From positions 124,001-188,000 of the forward strand of contig JAVDKK010000004.1 of NCBI GenBank assembly GCA_030849945.1: DNA of 64,000 bases. Direction: 5' to 3'. Positions 33,976 to 42,401 of the stretch are shown one piece after another. Both the position numbers and the translations under genes were made by a program. Source of the DNA: Schauerella fraxinea. Lineage in GTDB: Bacteria; Pseudomonadota; Gammaproteobacteria; Burkholderiales; Burkholderiaceae_B. Each line of letters begins with the position of its first letter. The stretch's first letter is position 1. The notes under the pieces are model-generated. The model did not search any database. It was not told the origin of the DNA and saw nothing but the letters and a program-made list of their open reading frames with translations.

Positions 33976-34116
33976 GCCTCACCACACGCTAACGCGAATT
34001 CGGCAAATTGCGCAGAGAAAACCGAACATCGGCCCTTTTAAGGGTCAATTCGATCACACAGCCGCAGCCTAAGTCCTTACAATACGTCATATGTCATTCA
34101 GAACGACCGTACTCGC

Positions 34117-34842
34117 ATGTTGAAACGAGTCACTCCGCCACTCGAGAATCTTAATTGCGCCACCTGCGCACTTGGGCATGAGTGTGTGACCATCGGCATG
34201 GCGCCGGCCGAAGCCGAACGGCTCGATGCGCTGATCTCACACCGCTCACGACTGAATCGCGGCGACGCCTTATATCGCTTGGGCGAGCCCGTGCACGAAG
34301 TCTTTGCGATCCGATTCGGATCGATCAAAACGCAAATCGAAGATCAGGCCGGGCATACCCAAATCACCGGTTTCCATCTCGCAGGCGAGCTCATCGGTTT
34401 CGACGGATTGGCTACCGGCACGCATGTGTCGGGCGCGACCGCCCTGGAAGACGCCGAGGTGTGTGTGATCAAGCTCGATGCGATCGATAAGGTATCGGCG
34501 GCGCTGCCCACGTTGCAGAATCAGTTTCGCCGCTTGATGGGCCGAGAAATCCTGCGCTCGCAGCAGTTGCTGCATACGGTGGGCGGCATGCGTTCCGAAC
34601 GCCGCCTGGCCTCGTTTTTGATGAGCCTCTCGCAGCGATACGCGCGCTTGGGCTATTCCGAAGCGGAGTTCAATCTGCGCATGAGCCGCGAAGAGATCGG
34701 CAACCACCTGGGTCTCACCCTGGAAACGGTCAGCCGGTTGTTCTCGAAATTTGCGCGCGACGGCGTGCTCAGTGTGCGCCAGCGCAGCGTGCGCATCGTC
34801 GACATGCCGCAGTTGCAGCGCATCCTGAGCGACGAGCGATAA
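34117..34842 (+). CDS. fnr: FNR-type oxygen-sensing regulator (Crp/Fnr family)
   Basis: 241 residues. Cysteines 14, 17 and 23 (NCATCALGHEC) plus Cys116 (AEVCVIKL) match the four ligands of the oxygen-labile 4Fe-4S cluster of FNR. The cyclic-nucleotide-like domain is followed by an HTH with SREEIGNHLGLTLETVSRLFSKF, whose E-SR pattern fits recognition of TTGAT-N4-ATCAA. It would activate genes when oxygen is scarce. It is a single gene, divergent from clpB. Confidence 0.92.
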   Translation: MLKRVTPPLENLNCATCALGHECVTIGMAPAEAERLDALISHRSRLNRGDALYRLGEPVHEVFAIRFGSIKTQIEDQAGHTQITGFHLAGELIGFDGLATGTHVSGATALEDAEVCVIKLDAIDKVSAALPTLQNQFRRLMGREILRSQQLLHTVGGMRSERRLASFLMSLSQRYARLGYSEAEFNLRMSREEIGNHLGLTLETVSRLFSKFARDGVLSVRQRSVRIVDMPQLQRILSDER

Positions 34843-35223
34843 TCTCGACCAACACATCGTCTGCACCGAGCAGACATTGCGCCGTAGCGCTAGTTGAAGC
34901 GGCAGCTTGCGCATGCCAAGCGTCACACACCTCGTGCAATCCCTGATCATCTCTCTAAATATCTTTCAGCCAGATCTGCGCCGTTAAACGGCGTCGTTTG
35001 TCTCTTCCCGCCTGAACCGGGCCTTCTGGGCGCCACGATTCCCGTGGAATCATCAATGTTGGCGAGTAAGCAGTAAAACGCCAGTGCTGCGGCGGTGCTT
35101 CTCGCTGACGTGGACAGATTGCACCCTCGCGTGTTTATGTGCTGAAATCGACCGCAGTAAAACACGCGCTAGCCGTTGATGGCTGCCCGTCAACGCGCAT
35201 CAATCAAAGAGAGCTAGACCTCA
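34843..35223. other. Intergenic region at the left edge of the accessory block
   Basis: About 380 bases without a plausible gene. It contains the palindrome CGCCGTTAAACGGCG (34979-34993) with no T-tract behind it, and just before the next gene a GAGAG element that may be the ribosome binding site for a GTG start. Confidence 0.5.
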
Positions 35224-36390
35224 GTGAACCATGCTCCCACTCCTCTCTCGGTTGGTTTGAATGAAGATGCGCTCGCTCGGCTGGGCGCCTCCATTCAGGC
35301 CGACATCGACAGCGGGAAGCACTTCGGTGCTTCGATCCTTATCGCTCGCCACGGTCGTGTGGCTTATCAAGCGAGCTTCGGAACCGTGGCTCCGGGTCGC
35401 GCTCCATCTGGTGACGACCGATACCTGCTCATGTCGATGTCGAAGGCGTACACCGCAACGCTTGTCCTCAAAGCAGTCGATGAAGGCCGTTTCGGCCTCG
35501 ATACACGGATCGCGGACCTTGTTCCCGGCTTTGGCGCACTGGGCAAGCAGCGGGCGACCCTGCGGCAGTTGCTGGCGCACACCGCGGGGCTGCCGTTCGG
35601 TCTCGTCCCCCCTCCGTTGGGCCTAGACAAGGTCGGCAACCTCGCCGTCAAAGCCGCCGCGATAAGCGCATTGCCTGCGGCCTACAGTCCCGGCACCAAA
35701 TGCATTTATACCTCCGGTCTGGGCTACGACCTGCTAGGCCAAATCCTCGTCAACACTGATTCGAAAAAACGCGGCTTCAATCGCCTTGCTCAAGAGGATT
35801 TGTTTGCACCGTTGGGCATGGCGGACAGCAGCTTCGCGTGCGCGATCGATGATCCTCGGCGGGTTCCGGTGTCATTTACTGAAGCGAATGTGGGGCCCAC
35901 GACACCGATGCTTCTGCGCTTATGCAACAAGTTCCTTGATGGGGAAGCGGAGATGCCGAGCGGAAATGCGTTTTCGACGATCAATGATGTCTTTCGTTTC
36001 ACAGAAGTCTTTCGCGGGCGCGGGACGGCGCACGGTCATCGCGTTCTTTCGCCTGCGCTCTTCGACTACGCCCGGCAGGACCACGCAACGGGCTTAATTA
36101 ACGATGCGACCGTCTTCGAGGTCGAAGAGCGCGGCCTCGACGATTTCCCGGCACGCTTTACCTTGCTCGGTGGTTATGTGCGCGGAAGCGGGCACATCCT
36201 GAACGCCGCCGGACACACCGCATCACCGCAAAGTATCGCGGCGGTCGGTGGTGCGTCCACGGCATGGATGATCGACCCCGAGCGTGATCTCACCGTCATC
36301 TTCCTGTCTGCAGGCTTCATTGAAGGGCTGCGCCATATCGAACGTGTGCAACGCATCAACGACCTCGCGCTTGCGGCAGTCGACGCCTGA
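35224..36390 (+). CDS. Serine hydrolase of the beta-lactamase (class C/EstB) family
   Basis: 388 residues from a GTG start. The nucleophile motif SxxK is SMSK at residues 71-74, followed by LLAHTAGLPFG typical of class C-like esterases and peptidases. The tyrosine motif is probably in CIYTSGLGYDLLG. There is no signal peptide, so a cytoplasmic esterase/amidase is more likely than a drug-degrading beta-lactamase. It stands alone before the DUF2848 gene on the other strand. The substrate is unknown. Confidence 0.8.
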   Translation: MNHAPTPLSVGLNEDALARLGASIQADIDSGKHFGASILIARHGRVAYQASFGTVAPGRAPSGDDRYLLMSMSKAYTATLVLKAVDEGRFGLDTRIADLVPGFGALGKQRATLRQLLAHTAGLPFGLVPPPLGLDKVGNLAVKAAAISALPAAYSPGTKCIYTSGLGYDLLGQILVNTDSKKRGFNRLAQEDLFAPLGMADSSFACAIDDPRRVPVSFTEANVGPTTPMLLRLCNKFLDGEAEMPSGNAFSTINDVFRFTEVFRGRGTAHGHRVLSPALFDYARQDHATGLINDATVFEVEERGLDDFPARFTLLGGYVRGSGHILNAAGHTASPQSIAAVGGASTAWMIDPERDLTVIFLSAGFIEGLRHIERVQRINDLALAAVDA

Positions 36391-36505
36391 CAAAGGGACG
36401 AAGTATTTCTTGAACGCCTAAGATGAAATCCACGTCATTAACGACATGGCGAGGATGGCAGCAGCAACCACAGCGATCGGGAAGAAAACAGCCCAGACGG
36501 GCTAG
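36391..36505 (-). pseudogene. Possible remnant of a membrane protein C-terminus
   Basis: On the minus strand a short open stretch reads PVWAVFFPIAVVAAAILAMS and continues LMTWISS to a stop near 36422. It is hydrophobic over one membrane span and is cut off at its 5' side by an in-frame TAG near 36504. No start codon or ribosome binding site is seen. This fits a decayed transporter end but could be chance. Confidence 0.2.
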
Positions 36506-36627
36506 AACGGCAACCGCCGATCGTTACGACATCACCGAAGTCTGGAGGCAAGGCTCACGCGCCAGCGAAGGACATGTGAGCACTTGCAATCTAGCACGGG
36601 GGTGAACACATCGAGCCGCAGCGCATT

Positions 36628-37311
36628 TCAGCAGATCGGCGTGGGCAACCGCTTGACCTCGTACGACAGCGACATCGTGCGCCCTAATACCGGATCGTGC
36701 ATTTCTGCGCGCCACGCATCCGCGAACTGGTTCACCCCCTCGTGCATGTTCACGGTGCCCGAGATCAGGATCGTGCCTGGCACTAACAAGGCCCGGCCGC
36801 GCAACACATCGACCCAGTAGCTCGGCGGCAATAGCTCTTCAAGCGTAGCGCACTGAATTTCCTGCTCTGTGTCGCCATTGCGTACCCACGCCTTAATTTC
36901 GAGCTTGTCTAAATGCGATTCCACCTCGCTGAGCTTCCACGCCTGGTCCGAGAGCACGTCTGGCGACGCGTTTTTGGACCAGCCGATGCCGTGGACTTCC
37001 AGCGCCCGATCGGTGTGATCGCACGCCAGTGTAAGCAGCAGTTCACCGTCGTTGGCCACGATCAAGCCCCACTCCACTTCGCCAGATGTGCGGTCGTGCG
37101 GCACCCAGACCGCGTCGGTCTGCTGTGCCAGATAGGGCGAGATGGGAAACATGATGGGCGTGACCGTCGGGGCGCCGACGCCGAGCAGACGCAACTCGTC
37201 GATATGCGCTTGGACTTTGTCTTGGGTGCGTCCGGCGAAACCGCCGTTCAGCACATGAGTCACGTCGACGACGGCGCGCTGGCCATCGGGCAGGGAAAAA
37301 GTGAGCTTCAA
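36628..37311 (-). CDS. DUF2848 family protein
   Basis: 227 residues from a TTG start at 37311 (MKLTFSLPDGQRAVVDV) with AAGGAA before it; no ATG lies near. The sequence has the family features SGEVEWGLIVANDGELLLTL and HTDRALEVHGIGWSKNASPD. The C-terminal VPGTILISGT resembles the turn of fumarylacetoacetate-hydrolase-fold proteins, so a hydrolase or lyase role is possible (inference). It is divergent from an MHS transporter across 89 bases and probably shares its regulation. Confidence 0.75.
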   Translation of the reverse strand: MKLTFSLPDGQRAVVDVTHVLNGGFAGRTQDKVQAHIDELRLLGVGAPTVTPIMFPISPYLAQQTDAVWVPHDRTSGEVEWGLIVANDGELLLTLACDHTDRALEVHGIGWSKNASPDVLSDQAWKLSEVESHLDKLEIKAWVRNGDTEQEIQCATLEELLPPSYWVDVLRGRALLVPGTILISGTVNMHEGVNQFADAWRAEMHDPVLGRTMSLSYEVKRLPTPIC

Positions 37312-37374
37312 GGGTAGTTCCTTAATTGACGTCTAAATTCCGGATGTTTATATTGTGCATACTCATCGCATGCG

Positions 37375-37388
37375 TTGTGTATACACAA
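37375..37388. promoter_or_regulatory. Perfect 14-bp palindrome TTGTGTATACACAA, candidate GntR operator
   Basis: The palindrome ends 12 bases before the transporter ATG, in the divergent promoter region with the DUF2848 gene. FCD-type GntR proteins typically bind short palindromes of this kind, and such a regulator is encoded next to the transporter. A half-site-like GCATAC lies at 37357-37362. Confidence 0.55.
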
Positions 37389-37400
37389 GGGGAATTCTAC

Positions 37401-38732
37401 ATGGAATCAAGTACCTACAAAACACCGAAATCATCACAAGGGCTGCGGGCCTATGTGGTGTCGGCAACTGGCACAACCCTGGAGTGGTACGACTTCGCCG
37501 TCTACTCCGCCGCCTCGGCATTGGTGTTCGGGCAAGTGTTCTTTCATGCGGACGACCCGCTTATCGGCACGTTGCTGGCCTTCGCCACCTACGCCGTGGG
37601 ATACGCCGCGCGCCCAATCGGCGGCATCATCTTTGGCCGGCTGGGCGACATCGTCGGACGAAAGAAGGTGCTGGTGTGGACGCTGATGCTGATCGGCATT
37701 TCCACCTTGCTCATCGGCCTGGTGCCGGGTTACGCCACGCTTGGCGCGTGGGCGCCCGCATTGCTGATCGTGCTGCGCCTGTGTCAGGGCGTGGGGGTCG
37801 GCGGGGAATGGGCAGGCGCGGTGCTGATCGCCGCCGAACACGGGGATCCGAAAAAGCGCGGCCTCATGGGGTCCGCCGCACAGATCGGGCCGCCGCTGGG
37901 CAATTTGCTGGCCAACGGCGTGCTTGCGCTGCTTGCGGTGACGCTGTCGAGCGAAGAATTCATGGCTTGGGGATGGCGCCTGGCGTTTCTGCTGTCGGCG
38001 GTGTTGATCGCCTTTGGTCTGTGGATTCGTCTGCGTATTGAGGAAACGCCCGTCTTCGAGGAGCTCAAAGAGACCGGTCAGGTGGCACGCTCGCCGCTTA
38101 AAGAGGTGTGGCAGAACGAGCGCCGCAACCTGGTCGCAGCGACGCTGGTGCGCATCTGCCCCGACGTGATGTACGGCATGTCCACGGTTTTCGTGCTGAC
38201 ATATGCCACGCGCCACCACGGCTTACTGCCCAGCCAGGCATTGACGGCAGTGATGATTGGCTCGGGACTGCAGGCCTTCATGGTGCCGGCGGCCGCGCAC
38301 CTGTCGGATCGCTTCAACCGCCGCTCGGTCTACGCCTTTGGGGCGCTATGTTCGATCGCCTGGCCGTTTGTGTTCTTCCCGGTGATGGCGAACATGGGCT
38401 ATACGGGCGTCATCCTCGCTGTGATCGGCGGGTTGTTCTGCAATTCGATCATGTACGGCCCGCAAGCGGCGCTGGTGTCCGAGCAATTCAGCCCCCGCCT
38501 GCGTTATGCCGGCAGTTCACTGGCCTACACGTTCGGGGGCCTGTTGGGCGGCGCCTTGGCGCCGTTGATGTTCACGTGGCTGTTGGGCCGATTCGGTACC
38601 TGGCAGCCGTTGGCGGCGTACATCGTATTTGTGTCGGTGGTGACACTGGCAGGCGTTCGGATGGCGCGCGATCCGGCCGAAAACGAGCGAACGGCCGTCG
38701 CCGCCCCACTTTCGCGCGGCGAGGAGCGTTAG
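37401..38732 (+). CDS. MFS transporter, metabolite:H+ symporter (MHS) type
   Basis: 443 residues with 12 predicted membrane segments. The N-terminus (SATGTTLEWYDFAVYSAASA) and the loop FGRLGDIVGRKKVLVW are hallmarks of the MHS family (KgtP, ProP, ShiA), importing organic acids or zwitterions with protons. ATG 37401 has AAGGGGAA eight bases before it; a longer upstream frame would cover the operator. Stop codons of this gene and the convergent GntR gene overlap. Context suggests it imports the substrate of the pxp-acc operon (inference). Confidence 0.88.
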   Translation: MESSTYKTPKSSQGLRAYVVSATGTTLEWYDFAVYSAASALVFGQVFFHADDPLIGTLLAFATYAVGYAARPIGGIIFGRLGDIVGRKKVLVWTLMLIGISTLLIGLVPGYATLGAWAPALLIVLRLCQGVGVGGEWAGAVLIAAEHGDPKKRGLMGSAAQIGPPLGNLLANGVLALLAVTLSSEEFMAWGWRLAFLLSAVLIAFGLWIRLRIEETPVFEELKETGQVARSPLKEVWQNERRNLVAATLVRICPDVMYGMSTVFVLTYATRHHGLLPSQALTAVMIGSGLQAFMVPAAAHLSDRFNRRSVYAFGALCSIAWPFVFFPVMANMGYTGVILAVIGGLFCNSIMYGPQAALVSEQFSPRLRYAGSSLAYTFGGLLGGALAPLMFTWLLGRFGTWQPLAAYIVFVSVVTLAGVRMARDPAENERTAVAAPLSRGEER

Positions 38733-39370
38733 ATCTCTTTGAGACCCGCGCCCGTGCGATCGATATGAATATTTACTGCCGCCATCGCCGCTTCGGTGTC
38801 TCCGGATGCCAGCGCATCGACGATGCGCTGGTGTTCCGCGATCACCTGTTGCTGCCGGTCACGCGTGGCCAGCAGCGACAGCACACCGATACGGATCATC
38901 CGAGTGCGCAGATCCGCATAGATTTTCGTCATCAGCGAATTGCCCGTGGCGCGAACCAGCGACAGGTGGAATTCGGTGTCCCACTCATTGAACTCGCGTT
39001 CCGAGCCGATGCCGGCAACCCGCGTCTGGTGCGCAAGCGCCTCTTTCATCGCGTTCAGGGGCGTGGTGCCCTGCGCAATGACCCGATGCACGGCCTGCGC
39101 CTCGATCACTGCGCGAAGTTCCAGCACCTCTTCGATGTCTTGCCGGGTGACTGGCGAGATAAAGGCGCCGTGGCGCGGCACCAGTTGCAACAACCCTTCG
39201 GCACCCAGCAGCAGAAAAGCCTCGCGCACCGGGGTGCGCGAGATTCCGCCTACGCGTTCTGCAACTTCCTCCTCGGTAATAAACGTGCCCTGCGCCGCAG
39301 GGTCGGGCAGTACCTGGTCCCGGATGTAGTGGTAGGCGCGGGTTCGCCCGGACTTTATAGCGTTTTGCAT
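38729..39370 (-). CDS. GntR-family regulator, FCD subfamily
   Basis: 213 residues. The winged helix (VAERVGGISRTPVREAFLLL) is followed by a helical FCD ligand domain whose metal-binding residues are visible around EFHLSLVRATGN and EHQRIVDALASGD. FCD regulators usually sense organic acids. It lies between the transporter and pxpB, divergent from pxpB by 85 bases. Two copies of GCATAC (39367 and 39378) overlap its start, suggesting autoregulation. Confidence 0.88.
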   Translation of the reverse strand: MQNAIKSGRTRAYHYIRDQVLPDPAAQGTFITEEEVAERVGGISRTPVREAFLLLGAEGLLQLVPRHGAFISPVTRQDIEEVLELRAVIEAQAVHRVIAQGTTPLNAMKEALAHQTRVAGIGSEREFNEWDTEFHLSLVRATGNSLMTKIYADLRTRMIRIGVLSLLATRDRQQQVIAEHQRIVDALASGDTEAAMAAVNIHIDRTGAGLKEI

Positions 39371-39455
39371 ACGCGGAGCATACAGCGAGGCGCGTACCTC
39401 GGCCAGCCCGTGGCTCCCCTTCCCTCACCCTCTTGCTCCCTTCTGAGACTCTGCC

Positions 39456-40163
39456 ATGACCGACACAATTCTGGCATCGCCAAAAACGGGCCGATGCCCG
39501 CCTTCCCTCACGCTCGCGTCAGCTGGCGACAGCGCCGTGCTCTTCACACCCGCATCCGGTGCCTTCGACCCTGATCGCCAGCAACGATTGCTGGCGATGA
39601 CGCGGTCGTTACGGCGAACCGACCTCGCGCCCGCCTTAGTCGACATCGTGCCGGGCGTGAACAACGTTTTGGTGGCATTCGATCCCTTGAGGGTCACCCC
39701 CGATGAGGTCGGGGCGGCGATCCTTGACGCCTGGCGCAACGACGATGAACCGCTGGATGACTGCCGGGACATCGAGATCCCGGTCGTATATGGCGGCGAG
39801 GCGGGCGTGGATCTACCGCAACTGGCAGATGCCGCCGGCATCGACATCCATGAATACGTCGAGCGCCACAGCAGTGCGCACTACACCACGGCGTGCATCG
39901 GCGCCTACCCCGGGTTCGCGTTCCTTACCGGGCTGCCAGCAGCGTTGCATGCGCCCCGTCGCGCTACCCCACGCCTAAAGGTGGCGCAGGGATCGGTGAT
40001 CGTGGGTGGTGCGCAAGCTGGCGTCATGCCGTGTACCGCGCCTTCGGGCTGGCACATTCTGGGCCACACCGATGTGAGGCTGTTCGATTGGCAGCGGCCA
40101 GAGGCTTGCTTGATCCGCCCTGGCGACCGGGTGCGTTTCATCGTAGCGGGGGTGCAACCGTGA
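39456..40163 (+). CDS. pxpB: 5-oxoprolinase subunit PxpB (KipI-like)
   Basis: 235 residues of the AHS1 family: DIVPGVNNVLVAFDP in the N-terminal half, ACIGAYPGFAFLTGLP and a C-terminal GGAQAGVMPCTAPSGWHILG. PxpB with PxpC and PxpA forms the ATP-dependent 5-oxoprolinase known from E. coli and Bacillus. The same AHS1/AHS2 pair forms the carboxyltransferase part of urea carboxylase. It overlaps pxpC (TGATG). Confidence 0.9.
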   Translation: MTDTILASPKTGRCPPSLTLASAGDSAVLFTPASGAFDPDRQQRLLAMTRSLRRTDLAPALVDIVPGVNNVLVAFDPLRVTPDEVGAAILDAWRNDDEPLDDCRDIEIPVVYGGEAGVDLPQLADAAGIDIHEYVERHSSAHYTTACIGAYPGFAFLTGLPAALHAPRRATPRLKVAQGSVIVGGAQAGVMPCTAPSGWHILGHTDVRLFDWQRPEACLIRPGDRVRFIVAGVQP

Positions 40164-41137
40164 TGGAAGTGCTCTCTTCAGGCGCGCTCAATTTGGTGCA
40201 GGACCTGGGGCGCACCGGCCTGCTCAGCCAAGGGATAAGCGGTGCCGGCGCGATGGACCGACCGGCCCTGACGATGGGCAATCTGCTGGTGGGCAACCCC
40301 GAGGATGCCGCGGGCATCGAAATCAGCATATTTCCGTTCCGCGTGCGTTTCCGCCAGGTCACCACCTTCGCCTGCACTGGCGCGGTGGGTCCGGTGACAT
40401 TGGACGACCGAGCGATTCCGCCATGGTGGACGCTGACAGCGCAGCCCGGTCAGACGCTCGTAGTAGCGCCGCCCACGCATGGTGCGCGGGCATACCTGAG
40501 CGTGCGAGGCGGCATTGATACTCCTGTGGTGCTGAACTCTCGTTCGACGGATATCAAAGCTGGATTCGGTGGACTGGAGGGACGCGGCCTGAAGCGCGGC
40601 GACCTGCTGCCCGTCGGCGCTGCGGACGATCAACCTGCGCTCCAGACCGGTATAGGGGTAGTGCCCGCCGCGTTGACCGACTACGTGCGCGAGCTCGAGC
40701 GCGGTGAGGTCGCGGTGCGCGTGCTGCCCGGTGCCGAATATCTTCGCTATACGGAGGCGGCCCGGGACGCTTTCACCCACACCCCGTTTGCCATCACGCC
40801 CGATGCAAACCGGATGGGTTACCGGCTGAGTGGTGCCACGCTGGCGCTGGCCGCGCCGCTGGAACTGCTGTCGCACGGCATCGTGCCCGGCACGATCCAG
40901 GTGCCGCCCGCCGGGCAACCCATCATCCAGCTTGCCGATGCAAACACCTGCGGCGGCTATCCAAAAATCGCCAACGTGATCGGCGCCGACCTATGGCGCG
41001 TGGCCCAGGCGCCTATCGGCACCCGACTCCGCTTTTCCCTTGTCAGCCCGCAGCAGGCAGCCGAAGCCTTACAGGCCCAGGCGTATGAGTTGAACCGCAT
41101 CCGCGGCAATCTCGCCCACTTACGCGCCCGCGGCTGA
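40163..41137 (+). CDS. pxpC: 5-oxoprolinase subunit PxpC / biotin-dependent carboxyltransferase family (KipA-like)
   Basis: 324 residues of the AHS2 family starting MEVLSSGALNLVQDLGRTGL, with AMDRPALTMGNLLVGNPEDA and the C-terminal LPGAEYLRYTEAARDAFTHT and QLADANTCGGYPKIANVI. It is translationally coupled to pxpB. Many databases name this family a biotin-dependent carboxyltransferase because of its likeness to urea carboxylase; the accB and accC genes in the same operon make that second reading worth testing. Confidence 0.9.
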   Translation: MEVLSSGALNLVQDLGRTGLLSQGISGAGAMDRPALTMGNLLVGNPEDAAGIEISIFPFRVRFRQVTTFACTGAVGPVTLDDRAIPPWWTLTAQPGQTLVVAPPTHGARAYLSVRGGIDTPVVLNSRSTDIKAGFGGLEGRGLKRGDLLPVGAADDQPALQTGIGVVPAALTDYVRELERGEVAVRVLPGAEYLRYTEAARDAFTHTPFAITPDANRMGYRLSGATLALAAPLELLSHGIVPGTIQVPPAGQPIIQLADANTCGGYPKIANVIGADLWRVAQAPIGTRLRFSLVSPQQAAEALQAQAYELNRIRGNLAHLRARG

Positions 41138-41167
41138 CGCACACGGCTTCACCACAGGACCTTAGAC

Positions 41168-41932
41168 ATGACCTCTCTTAGCATCGACCTGAACTCCGAC
41201 ATGGGCGAAGGCTTTGGCGCCTACCGCATGGGCGACGACGCGGCCATTCTCGACATTGTGAGCTCGGCCAATATCGCCTGCGGCTTGCACGCCGGCGATC
41301 CCGAAATTATGGCCTGCACGTTCGCTGCTGCCAAGCAGCGCGGGGTCGCCGTGGGTGCCCATCCTGGCTTTCCGGACCTATGGGGATTTGGAAGGCGCAT
41401 CATTCCCTTCAGTTGCGCCGAAATCGAACGCCTGATCGCCTATCAGATCGGCGCCGCCCAAGCGCTGGCTGTGTATGCCGGCCACCGCATGACGTATGTG
41501 AAGCCCCACGGAGCACTGGGCAATCTGACCCAGACCGACGCGGACGTTGCAAGCGCCATCGGCCGCGCCATCAAGGCGGTGGACCCGTCGCTGGTGCTGC
41601 TGACGTTCGCCAACGGCGAGCTGGAGCGCTGGGCGCGCGACAACGGTATGCGCGCGTGCGCCGAAATTTTCGCCGATCGAGCCTACACCGACGACGGCCA
41701 TCTGGTGCATCGCAAGCAGCCGGGCGCCGTGCTGCACGACCCTCAGGCCGCCGCCGACCGCGTGCTGCGCATGGTACAGACAGGCGCCATCGAAACCGTA
41801 TCCGGCAAGCATGTTCCGGCACCTATCGAATCGATCTGCGTACACAGCGACACGCCGGGAGCTATCGAGATGGCGGCATTGGTGCGCCGCACTCTGGAAA
41901 CGGCCGGCGTTACCGTCAAACCCTTTGCTTGA
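41168..41932 (+). CDS. pxpA: 5-oxoprolinase subunit PxpA (LamB/YcsF family)
   Basis: 254 residues starting MTSLSIDLNSDMGEGFGAYR, the classical N-terminus of the family. SSANIACGLHAGDPEIM and VGAHPGFPDLWGFGRR carry the conserved metal or catalytic residues. In the 5-oxoprolinase complex PxpA acts with PxpBC to open the lactam ring with ATP. It lies 30 bases after pxpC and 7 bases before accB. Confidence 0.92.
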   Translation: MTSLSIDLNSDMGEGFGAYRMGDDAAILDIVSSANIACGLHAGDPEIMACTFAAAKQRGVAVGAHPGFPDLWGFGRRIIPFSCAEIERLIAYQIGAAQALAVYAGHRMTYVKPHGALGNLTQTDADVASAIGRAIKAVDPSLVLLTFANGELERWARDNGMRACAEIFADRAYTDDGHLVHRKQPGAVLHDPQAAADRVLRMVQTGAIETVSGKHVPAPIESICVHSDTPGAIEMAALVRRTLETAGVTVKPFA

Positions 41933-41939
41933 GCCCCAC

Positions 41940-42401
41940 ATGGATCATCATCAGATCGCGACCCTGATCGACCTGTTCGACCAGTCGACGCTTAGCGAAC
42001 TCAAGTATCAAGGCAACGGCTTGAGCCTGTGCCTGTCGCGCTTCGAGTCCTATTCGGCAGCGACCGTGCTGCCCCCTTCGCCCGCCGCTGATTCCGCGGC
42101 TGTGCTGCGCGAAGACGCTGGGCCGGCTAATGCCGAGCCTCCCGCCCAACATCCAGTTGCCGCAGGCATGGCCGGCACCTTCTTTCGCCGGCCGTCACCC
42201 GGCGAGCCGCCCTTCGCCGAGCCGGGCCAACACGTCGAAGAAGGCCAGCCGATTGGCCTGGTAGAGGCCATGAAAATGCTCAACTCCATTGAGGCGGACC
42301 GTAGTGGCCGGCTGCGCCACTTCGCCGTCGAGGACGGCGCGGCGGTCAGCGCCGACACGGTGCTGGCCTGGATCGAGACCGAGGTGGATCCCCATGTTTG
42401 A
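41940..42401 (+). CDS. accB: Biotin carboxyl carrier protein (operon-specific)
   Basis: 153 residues starting MDHHQIATLIDLFDQST. The N-terminal helix region is typical of AccB, then a Pro/Ala-rich linker and a biotinyl domain with the biotinylation motif EAMKM (Lys112). It overlaps accC by 8 bases. This is probably not the housekeeping fatty-acid-synthesis copy, because it sits inside a pxp operon. Confidence 0.9.
   Translation: MDHHQIATLIDLFDQSTLSELKYQGNGLSLCLSRFESYSAATVLPPSPAADSAAVLREDAGPANAEPPAQHPVAAGMAGTFFRRPSPGEPPFAEPGQHVEEGQPIGLVEAMKMLNSIEADRSGRLRHFAVEDGAAVSADTVLAWIETEVDPHV

Noticed and set aside
34979..34993. Palindrome CGCCGTTAAACGGCG as fnr terminator or FNR box
   Set aside because: There is no T-tract after it and it does not match TTGAT-N4-ATCAA; it is left as an unexplained palindrome.
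35224..36390. Antibiotic-degrading beta-lactamase
   Set aside because: SxxK is present but there is no signal peptide, and the tyrosine motif is not the class C Y-x-N; an esterase or peptidase of the same fold is more likely.
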